The notes under the pieces are model-generated. The model had not been told where the DNA came from, ran no database searches, and saw only the letters and a program-made list of their open reading frames with translations. Below, one piece after another: positions 6,618 through 7,794 of a stretch of DNA of 7,794 nucleotides. The stretch comes from an uncultured Eubacteriales bacterium (GTDB lineage Bacteria; Bacillota; Clostridia; Lachnospirales; Lachnospiraceae), in contig OMSN01000212.1 in assembly GCA_900313765.1 (NCBI GenBank), positions 1-7,794 of the forward strand, read 5' to 3'. A program made the position numbers and the translations under genes. Every line of letters starts with the position of its first letter. Position 1 is the first letter of the stretch.

Positions 6618-7157
6618 GTGGGAGCAAAGGAAGACAACAGCCGGATCTGCGGGATCATCCACGCAGTCTGTATGAGTGAGAAAAAAGGGATCGGCAAGAC
6701 TCCGGTGGAGAGCGCCGTATTCATTCCGGGGCACGGGATCGAAGGAGACGCCCACGCAGGATCCTGGCACCGGCAGGTCAGCCTGCTGTCCTGGAACAAA
6801 GTGGAGGAGTTCAACGCAGGCGGAGCCGGAGTCAAAGAGGGTGACTTCGGAGAGAACCTGGTGGTGGAAGGAATCGACTTCAGGTCCCTTCCCGTGGGAA
6901 CGATCCTGAAGATCCACAGCAGCCCTGCGGAAGTGATCCTGGAGATGACCCAGATCGGGAAGGCGTGCCATACCGGCTGCGCCATCAGGCAGAGGATGGG
7001 CGTATGCATCATGCCGGTAGAAGGCGTATTTGCCAGGGTCATCCAGGGTGGAACAGTTCGTCCGGGCGACGTGATGTGCGTATATCCGCCCGATCCCGAG
7101 CGGCCGTTTACGGCAGCGGTGATCACCGTCAGTGACCGAAGCGCCGCAGGACAGTAA
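6618..7157 (+). CDS. MOSC domain protein, 5' part of a broken MOSC-MogA/MoaB fusion
   Basis: The frame opens at GTG 6618, eight bases after AAGGAG (6604-6609), and encodes 179 residues. Residues about 8-158 are a complete small MOSC domain: GIEGDAHAG at 40-48, HRQVSLLSW at 51-59, GDFGENL at 75-81, and TQIGKACH at 111-118 with the conserved Cys117 thought to carry sulfur in MOSC proteins. After a short linker, residues about 164-178 (FTAAVITVSDRSAAG) are the first strand and loop of a MogA/MoaB molybdopterin-binding domain, and then the frame hits TAA at 7155-7157. The rest of that domain lies directly downstream in another frame. MOSC-MogA fusions in cofactor operons of anaerobic Firmicutes are, as I recall, a known arrangement; here the fusion is disrupted. 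The MOSC part alone could still fold. Confidence 0.85.
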   Translation: MGAKEDNSRICGIIHAVCMSEKKGIGKTPVESAVFIPGHGIEGDAHAGSWHRQVSLLSWNKVEEFNAGGAGVKEGDFGENLVVEGIDFRSLPVGTILKIHSSPAEVILEMTQIGKACHTGCAIRQRMGVCIMPVEGVFARVIQGGTVRPGDVMCVYPPDPERPFTAAVITVSDRSAAGQ

Positions 7158-7513
7158 TTGTTCCGGACGAAGAAGAACAGATCAGCACTCAGCTCAGGCG
7201 TCTGGCGGACCAGAGGCAGGTCAGTCTGGTAGTCACCAGCGGCGGGACCGGCTTCTCCCTTCGCGACCGCACACCCGAGGCAACCCTGGCAGTGGCGGAG
7301 CGCAATGCTCCCGGGATCGCGGAAGCGATCCGTGTGAAGTCTCTCCAGATCACCGATAAGGCCATGCTCAGCCGCGGAGCCAGCGTGATCCGGGGAAGGA
7401 CCCTGATCGTGAATCTTCCCGGTTCACCGAAAGCAGTGAAGGAGAGCCTGGGATTCATTCTCGGAGCGCTGGATCACGGACTGGGAATTCTGAGAGGGAC
7501 TGCGACAGACTGA
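7151..7513 (+). pseudogene. MogA/MoaB molybdopterin adenylyltransferase domain, frameshifted remnant
   Basis: This is a 120-codon open stretch, two bases out of phase with the MOSC frame, without its own start codon or ribosome binding site near its beginning. It encodes TVIVPDEEEQ at the start, SGGTGFSLRDRTPEAT in the middle, then AMLSRG, and NLPGSPKAV near the end. These are the core motifs of MogA/MoaB, including the two aspartates of the PDE and RD(R/V)TPE segments that are essential in E. coli MogA. Such domains adenylylate molybdopterin before metal insertion. Compared with the family, about 25-30 residues are missing between TVSDRS.AG and the VPDE strand, including the 'DxSG' segment. 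The loss is not a multiple of three. As drawn it cannot be translated as part of the fusion, so I call it a pseudogene, unless the sequence here is misassembled. Confidence 0.8.
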
Positions 7514-7543
7514 CAGAACGGATATGCAGAAGGGTGGAAGAAA

Positions 7544-7794
7544 ATGAAACTGATCAGGACAACAGAGGCTGTTGGCCATGTGCTGTGCCATGACATGACC
7601 CAGATCATCCCCGGGAAGTACAAGGGACCAGCCTTCAAAAAAGGCCATGTCATTACCGAAGAAGACATTCCGGTGCTTCTGAGCATCGGCAAGGAGAATC
7701 TCTATGTCTGGGAGAAGACAGACGGGATCCTGCATGAAGACGAGGCGGCCATGATCCTGCGGGATCTGGCACAGGGAAGCCACATGTCCGCCGG
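7544..7794 (+). CDS. Molybdopterin-binding protein (MoeA/CinA-like), N-terminal part
   Basis: ATG 7544 opens a frame of 83 codons that continues past the window edge. AAGGGTGG at 7530-7537, six bases upstream, serves as the ribosome binding site. The start MKLIRTTEAVGHVLCHDMTQIIPG and the later AFKKGHVITEEDIPVLLSIG resemble the N-terminal region of clostridial molybdopterin-binding proteins of about 340 residues, related to MoeA, which sit in molybdenum cofactor and molybdoenzyme operons. The defining MoCF domain with its GGTG-type motif would lie beyond the window, so this call rests on the N-terminus and the context: moaA, MOSC and MogA directly upstream, with a 30-base gap to the MogA remnant. 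A role in molybdate insertion or cofactor handling is inferred. Confidence 0.75.
   Translation, partial: MKLIRTTEAVGHVLCHDMTQIIPGKYKGPAFKKGHVITEEDIPVLLSIGKENLYVWEKTDGILHEDEAAMILRDLAQGSHMSA

Noticed and set aside
5717..7126. Long minus-strand open frame of 469 codons across moaA and the MOSC gene
   Set aside because: It is the antisense shadow of two well-identified plus-strand genes. Its translation is low-complexity, Pro/Ser/Arg-rich with no recognisable domain, and it has no ribosome binding site.
7130..7160. Programmed frameshift joining the MOSC and MogA frames
   Set aside because: No slippery heptamer is seen and, more decisively, a segment of about 25-30 residues of the MogA domain is absent, which a frameshift could not restore.

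Overview
The window looks like chromosomal DNA of an anaerobic, gut-type Firmicute (Clostridia, Lachnospiraceae-like). This is an inference from protein style, strong purine-rich ribosome binding sites (AAGGAG, GGAGGAG), a moderately high GC content judged by eye, and an oxygen-independent set of housekeeping genes. No tRNA, rRNA, CRISPR array, insertion sequence or phage gene was seen.

Left block (1-3929, plus strand): five closely spaced genes read in one direction. They are the 3' end of a cytidine deaminase (cdd), deoxyribose-phosphate aldolase (deoC), a cytoplasmic glycerophosphodiester phosphodiesterase, an exported protein with a C-terminal peptidoglycan-binding domain, and an ArsB/NhaD-type (ion transporter superfamily) permease that starts at TTG. 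Gaps are about 33-37 bases with no terminator between genes, so an operon is plausible. cdd and deoC form a nucleoside-salvage pair; the next three genes have no obvious shared pathway.

Middle (3924-5441, minus strand): a sodium/proline symporter gene (putP) faces the left block. A strong hairpin followed by a T-rich tract terminates it. The putP reading frame runs abnormally through this terminator and into the end of the permease gene, because the segment encoding the usual last membrane helix is missing.

Right block (5588-7794, plus strand): molybdenum cofactor genes. They are moaA, then a gene that was apparently a MOSC-MogA/MoaB fusion but is now broken by an internal deletion with frameshift, then the first 83 codons of a molybdopterin-binding (MoeA/CinA-like) protein that runs off the window.

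putP and moaA diverge from a compact intergenic region (5442-5587). It has back-to-back TATAAT boxes, one palindromic TGTACA that can serve as the -35 element in both directions, a threefold 8-bp tandem repeat just downstream of the predicted putP start, and a moaA promoter so close to the ATG that the moaA mRNA should be leaderless. I see no convincing new defence or mobile system. The most notable points are the two truncation lesions and the architecture of this divergent promoter.
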